Positions 44,224-52,672 of a DNA stretch of 64,000 nucleotides are shown piece by piece (the first letter of the stretch is position 1; each line of letters begins with the position of its first letter). Made by a program: the position numbers and the translations under genes. The stretch covers positions 2,604,001-2,668,000 of the forward strand of contig NZ_CP125781.1 in assembly GCF_030053895.1 (NCBI RefSeq), in the 5' to 3' direction. A model generated the notes under the pieces. It was not told the origin of the DNA. It did no database searches and was given only the letters and a program-made list of their open reading frames with translations. The stretch comes from Trabulsiella odontotermitis (GTDB taxonomy: Bacteria; Pseudomonadota; Gammaproteobacteria; Enterobacterales; Enterobacteriaceae).

Positions 44224-45014
44224 GCGTCGCGCTGCCAGGCGTGGATTGCGAAATCGGTCTGGCAGTGGAATTGCGCCTGCTGTTGCAGCGTTTCCCAGAC
44301 CTCTGGTCTGGCGCGCCAGGCAAACGGCGTCATCTGCAACAGCGCCACCGCTTCCTGACCTGACAGCGTCATCGGATACGCCACCTGTTGGTGCTGCTGC
44401 AGCGCGAAACCTTCCAGCTGTTCGCTGTGCGGCGCATGCAGATGAACTTCCTCGTAAATCAGCCCTTTTAATTCCATTAAATGACACGGCCCCGGCGTGG
44501 CAGTGAAAACCCAACCGCCAGGTCGGACGACGCGCGCCAGCTCCTGCGGATTGCAGGGCGCATAAATCCGCACGACCGCATCTATACTGTTATCACCAAA
44601 CGGCAGGCGCTCACTGGAAGCTACGCAAAAATTCACCTGTGGATAACGCTTCGCTCCGGCGCGTATTGCCGCCTTTGAGACATCCAGCCCCCAGGTCTGC
44701 GGGACGATCGCCGCAAATGCGTGGGTGTAATACCCTTCTCCGCAGCCAATATCCAGCAGTTGCGTCGCGCCCGTCTGTGCCAGTTGCTGGCAGATGGCAT
44801 CGCGCAGCGGCTGGTAGTGCCCGGCATCCAGAAACGCGCGGCGCGCGTTCATCATTTCTTCGCTGTCACCCGGATCACGCGAGCGTTTATGCTGAACGGG
44901 AAGCAGATTCACATAGCCCTCTTTCGCCAGATCGAACTGATGCCGTTGCGGGCAGATATAGCTGTTTTCACGGCGCGTCAGCGGGTCGTGGCAAAGAGGA
45001 CAACGGTAAGACAT
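44220..45014 (-). CDS. rlmA: 23S rRNA (guanine745-N1)-methyltransferase RlmA
   Basis: SAM-dependent methyltransferase for G745 of 23S rRNA. 264 residues from ATG 45014. The N-terminal zinc finger uses Cys5, Cys8, Cys21 and His25; the SAM motif LLDIGCGEGYYTHAF lies near 87-101 and the catalytic-core RIYAPCNPQELARVV follows. The open frame to 45089 is leader. It overlaps the mntP stop by four bases. Confidence 0.95.
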   Translation of the reverse strand: MSYRCPLCHDPLTRRENSYICPQRHQFDLAKEGYVNLLPVQHKRSRDPGDSEEMMNARRAFLDAGHYQPLRDAICQQLAQTGATQLLDIGCGEGYYTHAFAAIVPQTWGLDVSKAAIRAGAKRYPQVNFCVASSERLPFGDNSIDAVVRIYAPCNPQELARVVRPGGWVFTATPGPCHLMELKGLIYEEVHLHAPHSEQLEGFALQQHQQVAYPMTLSGQEAVALLQMTPFAWRARPEVWETLQQQAQFHCQTDFAIHAWQRDA

Positions 45015-45090
45015 GACAACTCCGGGGACATTCAACGAAGGGCGAAGTGTACCGCCATCGCGCGGTAATTTCGAGAAAATTGCGGCCATT

Positions 45091-45116
45091 AAAAAGCCCC
45101 GCAGATGCGAGGCTTT
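45091..45116 (-). terminator. Terminator after cspC
   Basis: On the minus strand, stem AAAGCCTCGC / GCGGGGCTTT (one mismatch) with a short ATCT loop followed by TTTTT. Lies 50 bases after the cspC stop and ahead of rlmA. Confidence 0.85.
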
Positions 45117-45165
45117 ATGGCTGATGGTGCGCGTGGGACGCGCAACAAGATCAGTGGTGCTGGAT

Positions 45166-45375
45166 TCAGATAGCAGTTACGTTAACTGCAGCCGGGCCTT
45201 TCTGGCCGTCCTGAATTTCAAACTCAACGTTCTGGCCTTCGGCCAGAGTTTTAAAACCATTACCCTGAATAGCAGAGAAGTGTACGAATACATCTTTGCT
45301 GCCGTCAGCCGGAGTAATGAATCCAAAACCTTTAGATTCGTTGAACCACTTAACTTGACCTTTAATCTTTGCCAT
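45166..45375 (-). CDS. cspC: Cold-shock family RNA chaperone CspC
   Basis: A 69-residue OB-fold protein with RNP1 KGFGFI and RNP2 VFVHF. It is one of the constitutive Csp proteins that melt RNA structure and, in E. coli, act as an antiterminator and stabilise rpoS mRNA. The start [10 protein letters not shown] follows TAAGGA. It lies 81 bases downstream of the yobF stop, on the same strand. Confidence 0.96.
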
Positions 45376-45456
45376 TTGCAAAATTCCTTAGAGTGTTTTC
45401 TTCGCCCGAAGGCACTTACATAGATAAAACTGAGACATGACTGCATGAGGCACTAA

Positions 45457-45531
45457 TTAAGGTTCGGCAGAGAAGCGGTATTCAACGTCAACGTGTTTAC
45501 TCAGGACTTCTTTACTGAAAATGCCATACAT
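45457..45531 (-). CDS. yobF: Short YobF-like peptide, C-terminal half lost
   Basis: Too short for a standard ORF list. ATG at 45531 encodes MYGIFSKEVLSKHVDVEYRF followed by SAEP and TAA: 24 residues that match the first 24 of E. coli YobF (47 residues). After SAEP a one-base deletion relative to the E. coli pattern shifts the frame; the lost frame still reads ISASCSHVSVLSM before another stop, so the downstream half is decayed. It precedes cspC as in E. coli, where yobF is a heat-responsive small protein. Confidence 0.75.
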   Translation of the reverse strand: MYGIFSKEVLSKHVDVEYRFSAEP

Positions 45532-46149
45532 AAACAGAACTGTACCTCGTTTAACCCAAAACGTGTTATCACACACAACGTTAATAATGGCAAGCCATTT
45601 TTAAACGTGTCACGATCGGTCGCACAAAATCGTTGTCCGTCTTTCGATCCTCTGCACATTTATGCGCAATGTTCTCAGCTAAACCTCCACCAGCAAGTGT
45701 TTGAAAAACGTGCGCACGTGCTGATAATCATAGACATTTTCACCATAGACCAACACTCGCGCTTCGTCCAGTTGTCCCTGTTTATATCAGGTCAATTTTT
45801 TATATCCTTCACTGATTTGTGCATAGTCATGCGCGCCCTGTTTAACAAAAAATGTTAAAAAAGGCGAAATGAGCCGTGCTATCGGTTTCGCTTACAGCGG
45901 GAATGAGTACCAAAGAATAAATGCTATCCTGCACCATAATAATGAAATTTTAATGACAATGCTTCATCGCGATGCATATAAAAACGTTTCGCTAAAAAAT
46001 AGCTTTGAATATTAAAAAAGTGGAAATAAAAGTTTCAGCGGGTGATTTAATGCATAAACAAACAATAATAACCGTTAATTTAAACTTAAACGAAACGGTA
46101 AAAGAAAACAGTGACTGGAACAGTGCACCATAACGGTGCGAAAGGATGG
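45532..46149. other. Long A+T-rich leader region upstream of yobF-cspC
   Basis: About 620 bases with no supported gene. The 121-residue plus-strand frame at 45493-45858 has no ribosome site and runs antisense to yobF, so it is set aside. Most likely it holds the yobF-cspC promoter and a long 5' UTR. A short inverted repeat TTTAACA / TGTTAAA is at about 45840-45858. Nothing else could be assigned. Confidence 0.4.
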
Positions 46150-46192
46150 CGTCTTTCCCGGTATCCGGCAGGTTGTCGCTACCGGGAAGACG
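46150..46192 (-). terminator. Hairpin after yebO
   Basis: Long stem CGTCTTTCCCGGTA / TACCGGGAAGACG (one bulged T) around a 16-base loop, lying 12 bases past the yebO stop; the minus strand ends in ATCCTTT. Probable terminator. Confidence 0.65.
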
Positions 46193-46203
46193 TGCAGAGA
46201 AGA

Positions 46204-46488
46204 TTAACGCTCAGCAACCAGACGAATCATGTCATCGTCCTGCGGCTTCACGTCCGCCTGAACAGCGGGTTCCTCTTTCTCCGGTTCGTTGGCTTCACAA
46301 AGGCGTCTCAACAGCACAGTCTGACGCTTCTGCTGATCCAACAGCGCTTCAAGCAGTTCAATCTGCTCGTTTGCGCGTGAGCTGGCCCGGTTGACGAAAA
46401 ACCACAATACCAGACCTATTACCAGCAACAACACAGACACCGCCAGCGATGCCAGATTCAAAACCCCGGAATTCAGTAAGTCACTCAT
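46204..46488 (-). CDS. yebO: YebO family small membrane protein
   Basis: A 94-residue protein with one membrane segment (about 12-33), a conserved NRASSRANEQIELLEALLDQ coiled-coil-like stretch, and an acidic tail ending IRLVAER. It matches E. coli YebO. Function unknown. It lies next to mgrB on the same strand, 73 bases downstream. Confidence 0.9.
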   Translation of the reverse strand: MSDLLNSGVLNLASLAVSVLLLVIGLVLWFFVNRASSRANEQIELLEALLDQQKRQTVLLRRLCEANEPEKEEPAVQADVKPQDDDMIRLVAER

Positions 46489-46561
46489 TTCACCACCTCA
46501 AAAATAACAGGCCATTCTACCACTCGCATTCAGGAAGGAAATCATTCGAGCATAAAATGTC

Positions 46562-46705
46562 TTACCAGGGGATGAACTTGTTGATGGTACAGATCCCACT
46601 GAAGAACTGTACATCCTGGTCGCACATCACGTTGATGGTCTGCGTCCAGAGCAGCACACACAGCAGCAAGATGACAGCCAGGATAACCCACCGATATTTT
46701 TTCAC
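46562..46705 (-). CDS. mgrB: PhoQ-inhibiting small membrane protein MgrB, intact
   Basis: A 47-residue inner-membrane peptide that binds PhoQ and limits PhoP activity. It is too short for a standard ORF list and starts with GTG. It reads MKKYRWVILAVILLLCVLLW at the start and ends CTINKFIPW. Membrane segment at about 6-20; the three cysteines Cys16, Cys28 (NVMCDQDVQFFSG) and Cys39 are kept, the last two being the disulfide pair needed for activity. No disruption, so the common route to colistin resistance by mgrB loss is not seen. No convincing PhoP box was found upstream. Confidence 0.93.
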   Translation of the reverse strand: MKKYRWVILAVILLLCVLLWTQTINVMCDQDVQFFSGICTINKFIPW

Positions 46706-46864
46706 TCCACTCTCCGCGATAATTCATACTGAATTCAGGTTACCACCGTCACCTTAAACGATGGCTCACTGTAATCCGTTCTGATCATTTTAGGAATCAT
46801 TGACTTGTTTCAGTCAACCGCTGCGTTACCCTGTTTACGCGATGATTCATAAAAAGAGGCAGCA

Positions 46865-47104
46865 ATGCGTTTAATTATTCGTTCAATTATTGTGCTGGCT
46901 ATCGCGTGGATCGCTATTTTGCTCAGCGGTTATGGCGTGCTCATTGGCAGCAAAGAAAATGTGGGTGGATTGGGCTTACAATGCAAGTATCTTACCGCGC
47001 GCGGCATCAGTACCGCACAGTATGTTCATACTGACAGCGGGATCATCGGGCTGACGAACTGTCCGGTGCTGCGAAAAAGTTCGACTGTCGTCGATGAAGG
47101 TTAA
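46865..47104 (+). CDS. yobH: YobH family protein
   Basis: A 79-residue protein with one N-terminal membrane segment (about 4-28, LSGYGVLIGSKENVGG after it), two cysteines (Cys40 and Cys66), and the conserved LGLQCKYLTARG. It matches E. coli YobH in length. Function unknown. It lies between mgrB (divergent) and kdgR (convergent), as in E. coli. Confidence 0.88.
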   Translation: MRLIIRSIIVLAIAWIAILLSGYGVLIGSKENVGGLGLQCKYLTARGISTAQYVHTDSGIIGLTNCPVLRKSSTVVDEG

Positions 47105-47107
47105 CAA

Positions 47108-47130
47108 AAACGCCGCGTAACGCGGCGTTT
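47108..47130. terminator. Terminator shared by yobH and kdgR
   Basis: Symmetric stem AAACGCCGCG / CGCGGCGTTT with a TAA loop, flanked by A-run and T-run, lying between the two convergent genes. Confidence 0.85.
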
Positions 47131-47148
47131 CTCATTTCAGGAAAAACC

Positions 47149-47940
47149 TCAGAACGGGTAGTCGTTATAGCCCATTTGCTCCGAAATTTTCGCTGCCGCA
47201 CCGTGCAGCATTTTCACATATTCGTGCAAACGCTCTTCGGAAAAACGCAGCGTTGGGAACGAAATGCTCAGGCCCGCAATCACCACGCCAAAGCGGTCAA
47301 AGACCGGCACAGCGATGCAGCGCAGCCCTTCTTCCTGCTCTTCGTTATCTTCACCGTAGCCCTGCTCGCGCACTTTATCGAGTACCGGCAGCAGATCTTG
47401 CGTGCTGGTGATGGTGCGCCCGGTGCTGCGCTTATACTCCACGCCATCAAGAATTTGCACCGCTTCGTCTTTGTCACGCCAGGCCAGCAGGACTTTACCA
47501 ATCGCGGTGCTGTACAGCGGGTTACGACGTCCGACGCGCGAATACATACGCAGGTTATACATTGAATCAATTTTATGGATGTAAACAATGCTGTCTTCAT
47601 CCAGCGCGCCGAGGTGAATGGTCTCCTTCGTCAGACGCGACAAATCACGCATCTGAATGTCTGCGCTGCGGATCAGATCCACGTTTTGCAGCGCGCGGGC
47701 ACCCAGTTCAAACAGTTTGAGCGTCAAAGAATACTTTTCAGACTCGCCTTCCTGTGCCACGTATCCCAGTGATTTCATGGTCTGTAAAAAGCGATACACC
47801 GTGCTTTTCGACATCATGACGCGCTGCGACAGTTCGGTAATACCAATTTCGCGCTCTTCCCCCAGCGCCTGCAGAATGCCAAAGACTTTCAGAACTGAAG
47901 AGACAGAATCTGGCTGCTTATCCAAATCTGCGACTGCCAT
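47149..47940 (-). CDS. kdgR: IclR-family transcriptional regulator KdgR
   Basis: Repressor of pectin/hexuronate catabolism genes, released by 2-keto-3-deoxygluconate. The 263 residues have an IclR winged helix at about 15-80 (ITELSQRVMMSKSTVYRFLQ) and the effector domain with HLGALDEDSIVYIHK, RRNPLYSTAIGKVLLAW and a CIAVPVFDRFGVVIAGLSIS segment. It matches E. coli KdgR closely. Divergent from yebQ, which may be a target. Confidence 0.95.
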   Translation of the reverse strand: MAVADLDKQPDSVSSVLKVFGILQALGEEREIGITELSQRVMMSKSTVYRFLQTMKSLGYVAQEGESEKYSLTLKLFELGARALQNVDLIRSADIQMRDLSRLTKETIHLGALDEDSIVYIHKIDSMYNLRMYSRVGRRNPLYSTAIGKVLLAWRDKDEAVQILDGVEYKRSTGRTITSTQDLLPVLDKVREQGYGEDNEEQEEGLRCIAVPVFDRFGVVIAGLSISFPTLRFSEERLHEYVKMLHGAAAKISEQMGYNDYPF

Positions 47941-48117
47941 TTATCACCTCACCGCGAGTGTTTTATAAAAATCAGAACGAGTTTTTAGTATAAATTTGTG
48001 AGACCCCGACCGCAATGCATCTTCTTTAATCTGGTTACAAATCTGCGAGCTGAGACTGAATAATCAATGCTAAAATCATTATCCGATCAATAATTTCCCT
48101 TAATACACATTTTTTCT

Positions 48118-49491
48118 ATGGATAAAAATCCCTCTGATGGGTTGCCCCTGCCACAGCGGTACGGCGCCATCATTACCATTGTCATTGGTCTGTCGATGGC
48201 GGTGCTGGATGGCGCTATCGCAAACGTCGCCCTGCCGACGATTGCCACCGATCTACACGCGTCGCCTGCGGCGTCCATCTGGGTAGTGAACGCCTACCAG
48301 ATCGCCATTGTGATTTCGCTGCTGTCGCTTTCGTTTCTTGGAGATATGTTCGGTTACCGCCGGATCTACAAAGCAGGACTGGTGGTGTTTACCATCACGT
48401 CGCTTATCTGTGCGCTCTCGCACTCACTGGAAATGCTCACACTGGCGCGCGTCGCACAGGGGCTGGGCGGCGCGGCGCTGATGAGCGTGAATACCGCGCT
48501 TATCCGGCTTATCTACCCGCAGCGTCATCTCGGGCGCGGTATGGGGGTTAACTCATTTGTGGTTGCGGTCTCGTCCGCCGCCGGGCCGACCATCGCGGCG
48601 GCTATTTTATCCGTCGCCTCGTGGCAGTGGCTGTTTCTGATCAACGTGCCGCTGGGCATTATTTCGTTGATTCTGGCGATGCGTTTTCTGCCTGCCAACA
48701 ATGCCCGCAGCCAGGCGTCGCGCTTTGATCTCCCCAGCGCGGTCATGAACGCCCTCACCTTCGGGCTGCTCATCACCGCGCTCAGCAGCTTTGCGCAAGG
48801 GCAATCGCTCCGTCTGGTGCTGACTGAAGTGGTAGTGATGCTGATTATCGGGTTCTTCTTTGTCCGTCGCCAGTTACGGCTGCCGGTGCCGTTGTTGCCG
48901 GTTGATCTGTTGCGTATTCCGCTGTTTTCCTTGTCGATCTGCACCTCCATCTGCTCCTTCTGCGCGCAGATGCTGGCGATGGTCTCTCTGCCCTTCTTTT
49001 TACAATCGGTGATGGGCAGAAGCGAAGTGGAGACCGGGCTGCTGCTCACCCCCTGGCCACTGGCGACAATGGTGATGGCGCCGCTGGCGGGCTATCTCAT
49101 TGAGAAAGTGCATGCCGGATTCTTAGGCGCGCTCGGCTTGCTGGTGATGGCCTGCGGGCTGTTTGCACTGGCGATGCTGCCAGCCGCCCCTGCCGACTGG
49201 GATATCGTCTGGCGGATGGTGCTGTGCGGCGCTGGTTTCGGTCTGTTCCAGTCACCCAATAATCACACAATTATTCTCTCGGCACCGCGCAACCGTAGTG
49301 GCGGTGCCAGTGGGATGCTCGGCACCGCGCGTCTGCTCGGGCAAAGCACCGGGGCGGCGCTGGTCGCGTTACTGTTTAACCTCGCCGGAGAACATGGCAC
49401 CCACGTGTCGTTACTGCTCGCCGGTACGCTTGCCGTGGTGGCCGCTATTGTCAGCGGTCTGCGCGTCACGCAACCCCGGGCCGGGGCATAA
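48118..49491 (+). CDS. yebQ: MFS transporter YebQ (DHA2-like drug/proton antiporter type)
   Basis: A 457-residue protein with about 14 hydrophobic segments and the DHA2 family motif DGAIANVALPTIATDL near 31-46, plus motif A FLGDMFGYRRIYKAG. It resembles E. coli YebQ throughout. Export of a drug or metabolite is inferred from family only; in E. coli it is linked to the KdgR regulon. No clear ribosome site precedes ATG 48118, yet no better start is present. Confidence 0.9.
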   Translation: MDKNPSDGLPLPQRYGAIITIVIGLSMAVLDGAIANVALPTIATDLHASPAASIWVVNAYQIAIVISLLSLSFLGDMFGYRRIYKAGLVVFTITSLICALSHSLEMLTLARVAQGLGGAALMSVNTALIRLIYPQRHLGRGMGVNSFVVAVSSAAGPTIAAAILSVASWQWLFLINVPLGIISLILAMRFLPANNARSQASRFDLPSAVMNALTFGLLITALSSFAQGQSLRLVLTEVVVMLIIGFFFVRRQLRLPVPLLPVDLLRIPLFSLSICTSICSFCAQMLAMVSLPFFLQSVMGRSEVETGLLLTPWPLATMVMAPLAGYLIEKVHAGFLGALGLLVMACGLFALAMLPAAPADWDIVWRMVLCGAGFGLFQSPNNHTIILSAPRNRSGGASGMLGTARLLGQSTGAALVALLFNLAGEHGTHVSLLLAGTLAVVAAIVSGLRVTQPRAGA

Positions 49492-49516
49492 AAAAAGCGC
49501 GTCAATAGACGCGCTT
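49490..49516 (-). terminator. Terminator of htpX, shared with yebQ
   Basis: Nine-bp stem AAGCGCGTC / GACGCGCTT with a four-base loop; the minus strand continues into seven T. It sits right behind the yebQ stop, between two convergent genes. Confidence 0.92.
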
Positions 49517-49532
49517 CTACATTGCCCAACGC

Positions 49533-50414
49533 TTACTTCAGGTATTCGCCGCTACGCAGCGCTTCAATACGTTTGTCCAGCGGCGGGTGCGTCATGAACA
49601 GCTCACTCAGCGACTTCGATTTGCCGTTGATGCAAAACGCCATCATGCTGCTGGCTTCCTGCGGCTCATAGCTGGTTTTCAGACGCTGGAGCGCGGCAAT
49701 CATCTTCTCGCGACCCACCAGTTTTGCCGAACCGGCATCCGCATGGAACTCGCGATAGCGGGAGAACCACATAGTGATGATGCTGGCCAGAATACCAAAC
49801 ACCAGTTCGAGAACTGTTGCCACCGCGAAATAAATCAGCGGGTTGCCGTTGCTCTCTTCACCGTCGTCACGGTTACCGCCAAGGAAACCGGCCGCAATCT
49901 GCGCGATCACGCGTGAGATGAAGATGACGAAGGTGTTCACTACCCCCTGAATCAGGGTCATGGTGACCATATCACCATTGGCGACATGGCTGATTTCGTG
50001 CGCGATAACCGCTTCCGCCTCATCACGGCTCATGTTCTGCAACAGACCGGTGCTGACCGCGACCAGAGAGGCGTCACGACGTGCGCCGGTAGCGAAGGCG
50101 TTGATGTCTGGTGCGTGGTAAATCGCCACCTGCGGCATGCCGATACCGGCCTGACGCGCCTGCTGGGCGACGGTGTTCATCAGCCAGTTTTCCGTTTCAT
50201 TACGCGGCTGCTCAATGACTTCCCCACCGACCGATTTCAGCGCCATCCATTTCGACATCATTAACGAAACGATGGAACCGCCGAAACCAAAAAGCAGAGC
50301 CATGATTAACAGCCCTGTCATGCTGCTCGACCGAATTCCTGTCAGACTTAATACCAGCCCGAACACCACCATGACGGCCAGGTTAGTCAGCAAGAAGAGC
50401 GCGATTCGCATCAT
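49533..50414 (-). CDS. htpX: Membrane zinc metalloprotease HtpX
   Basis: Inner-membrane M48 protease that works with FtsH in membrane protein quality control, under Cpx control in E. coli. The 293 residues have two N-terminal membrane segments (about 4-25 and 34-54), the zinc motif HEISH at 139-143, and two further hydrophobic stretches (about 158-180 and 193-215). Catalytic placement matches E. coli exactly. Confidence 0.97.
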   Translation of the reverse strand: MMRIALFLLTNLAVMVVFGLVLSLTGIRSSSMTGLLIMALLFGFGGSIVSLMMSKWMALKSVGGEVIEQPRNETENWLMNTVAQQARQAGIGMPQVAIYHAPDINAFATGARRDASLVAVSTGLLQNMSRDEAEAVIAHEISHVANGDMVTMTLIQGVVNTFVIFISRVIAQIAAGFLGGNRDDGEESNGNPLIYFAVATVLELVFGILASIITMWFSRYREFHADAGSAKLVGREKMIAALQRLKTSYEPQEASSMMAFCINGKSKSLSELFMTHPPLDKRIEALRSGEYLK

Positions 50415-50567
50415 AATTTTCTCTTAACCTCTTTATAACAACACGCACTATGCGATTACCCACATCGTATGGGTATTGCGCGTATTTTCAAGCATTGGCA
50501 GGCGCTAAGTCACGAGAAAAACACAACTTTACATTTTGTAGTATGTTGTTTACGTGTAAAAAGAGAG

Positions 50568-50599
50568 GAAAAAAACAGGCACAATTGCTTGTGCCTGTT
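50568..50599 (-). terminator. Terminator after prc
   Basis: On the minus strand, stem AACAGGCACA / TGTGCCTGTT with a six-base loop followed by a T-run. Begins six bases after the prc stop. Confidence 0.93.
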
Positions 50600-50604
50600 G
50601 AGGT

Positions 50605-52653
50605 TTATTTCGCGGGTGCAGGTTCTTCTGCGGGACGCTCTTTTTCCAGTTTCGCCAGGTCGAGCGCGATATGAACAGTTTCGTCCAGATACGGATCGGG
50701 TTCCTGATAATCCTTCGGCAGATCGTCCAGTTTTTTCAGCGGCGGCTTCCCTTCACGCTTGAAGCGATCGTTAATCCGCGCCAGGCGCGTTGCATCATCT
50801 TCTTCGTTCTCTTTTTCGCGCTGCGCGTAATTGAGAGAGACAATGTTGCGTTTCGCTTTCATCGCGTTAAAGCGCGCGATGTCTTTCATGATGTACTGGA
50901 ACTCAGGATCTTTGGCGATACGTTCATCATGCAGCTTCAGCAGCTCTGGCCCAAACGGCGTCATGTCGCCCGTTTTGACGAAAGTCGCAGCGTTGATGCT
51001 GTCCCACGGTAACGCGTTATCTTCAAACTTCTCGCCCGTTTCCGTTTCTTCATTGCCTGTCGGCATCAGAATATCAGGCGTCACGCCTTTACGCTGGGTA
51101 CTGCCGCCATTGATGCGGTAGAACTTCTGAATGGTGTACTGGACAGAGCCCAGCGCAGGCCAGTCAGGGCGCAGCATCTGATCGTAGATACGGTTCAGCG
51201 AACGGTACTGCTGCACGGTGCCTTTACCAAAGGTCGGCTCGCCGACAATCAGCGCACGGCCGTAGTCCTGCATCGCCGCGGCAAAAATTTCAGAGGCAGA
51301 GGCGCTAAAGCGGTCAACCAGTACCACCAGCGGGCCTTTGTAATACACCACGCCATCAGTGTCGCTGTCTTCACGCACTTTGCCGTTGTTATCACGCACC
51401 TGTACCACCGGGCCGGACGGGAAGAACAGCCCGGAGAGCGAAACCGCCTCGGTCAGCGCGCCGCCGCCATTGCTGCGCAGATCGATAATCACGCTGCTGA
51501 CGTTTTGTTTTTCCAGCTTCTGCAGCTGTACTTTCACATCATCGGTCAGACCGACGTAGAAACCGGGGATATCCAGCACGCCGACTTTCTGGCTGCCAAC
51601 GGTTTTAACCGACATTTTGACCGCGCGATCTTCAAGACGAATGCGCTCGCGAGTCAGGGTTACGATGCGGGTTTTGGTGCCCTTACCGGCTGGCAACACT
51701 TCCAGGCGCACTTTGCTGCCCTTTGGTCCTTTGATCAGCGCCACGACGTCATCCAGGCGCCAGCCAATCACGTCAACCATCCCTTTACCGGTCTGGCCCA
51801 CGCCGACAATACGGTCACCCACACTGATCGCTTTGCTTTTCGCCGCCGGGCCACCAGCGACCAGTGAATTAATCACTGTATAGTCGTCATCCATTTGCAG
51901 CACCGCACCGATCCCTTCCAGCGAAAGGCTCATTTCGGTGTTGAACTGTTCGGTATTGCGTGGAGAGAGGTAATTGGTGTGCGGATCGATTTCGTGTGCG
52001 AAGGCGGTCATCGCCAGCGAGAACACGTCTTCACTGTTGGTCTGCACCAGTCGGCGGATGGCGAACTTGTAGCGACGGGTCAGCGTTTCGCGGATCTCTT
52101 TTTCATCTTTCCCCGTCAGCTTCAGGCTCAGCTCATCATACTTCACCTTGCTGTCCCACAGGGCGTTCAGCTCGGCAACATCTTTCGGCCACGGCGCTTT
52201 GCTGCGATCGAGGTTGAAGGTGTCATTGCCGGTGAAATCCATCGGCTGGGCGAGCACTTTCAGCGCATACTGGTAGCGCTCAAAGCGGCGCTTCTGCGCC
52301 AGATTATAGAGATCGTAGAACACATCGAGCTTGCCGGTTTTCAGCTCTTCACCCACGTCTTTGCGACGGGCGGTAAACTGTTCAACATCGCTTGCCAGCA
52401 GCACGTTGTGGCTGAAATCCAGCAGGTTCAGGTAGCGATCGAAAATCTTAGCGGAAAACGCCTGATCGAGATCGAACTGGCGGTAGTGCGAACGGGTAAA
52501 GCGTGAGGTGACACGCTCACTCACCGTCGCGTGCTGCGCTTCTTCCTTCAGAACGGGAATCTGATCAGCACGCGTAATATCGTCCACAGCGAACGCGTGG
52601 CCTGTTATTGCCAACAGCCCTGCGAGCGCGGTGACCTTAAAAAAAGTGTTCAT
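50605..52653 (-). CDS. prc: Tail-specific periplasmic protease Prc (Tsp)
   Basis: Periplasmic C-terminal processing protease that degrades ssrA-like tagged proteins, matures FtsI and controls the MepS hydrolase with NlpI. 682 residues, the E. coli length, from ATG 52653. It has a signal peptide cleaved after about residue 22 (HAFA), a PDZ domain around 235-320 with SLEGIGAVL, and the Ser/Lys dyad in RFSASASEIFAAAMQDYG (near 452) and PTFGKGTVQQY (near 477). The open frame to 52701 is leader; it lies 19 bases after proQ. Confidence 0.97.
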   Translation of the reverse strand: MNTFFKVTALAGLLAITGHAFAVDDITRADQIPVLKEEAQHATVSERVTSRFTRSHYRQFDLDQAFSAKIFDRYLNLLDFSHNVLLASDVEQFTARRKDVGEELKTGKLDVFYDLYNLAQKRRFERYQYALKVLAQPMDFTGNDTFNLDRSKAPWPKDVAELNALWDSKVKYDELSLKLTGKDEKEIRETLTRRYKFAIRRLVQTNSEDVFSLAMTAFAHEIDPHTNYLSPRNTEQFNTEMSLSLEGIGAVLQMDDDYTVINSLVAGGPAAKSKAISVGDRIVGVGQTGKGMVDVIGWRLDDVVALIKGPKGSKVRLEVLPAGKGTKTRIVTLTRERIRLEDRAVKMSVKTVGSQKVGVLDIPGFYVGLTDDVKVQLQKLEKQNVSSVIIDLRSNGGGALTEAVSLSGLFFPSGPVVQVRDNNGKVREDSDTDGVVYYKGPLVVLVDRFSASASEIFAAAMQDYGRALIVGEPTFGKGTVQQYRSLNRIYDQMLRPDWPALGSVQYTIQKFYRINGGSTQRKGVTPDILMPTGNEETETGEKFEDNALPWDSINAATFVKTGDMTPFGPELLKLHDERIAKDPEFQYIMKDIARFNAMKAKRNIVSLNYAQREKENEEDDATRLARINDRFKREGKPPLKKLDDLPKDYQEPDPYLDETVHIALDLAKLEKERPAEEPAPAK

Positions 52654-52672
52654 GCCTGGCGCGGCCTCCGTC

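Noticed and set aside
45493..45858. 121-codon plus-strand frame opposite yobF
   Set aside because: No ribosome-binding site, no recognised domain, and it covers the conserved yobF start on the other strand.
46706..46864. PhoP box upstream of mgrB
   Set aside because: One CGTTTA half site is present at 46755-46760 on the minus strand, but the second half of the direct repeat is a poor match.
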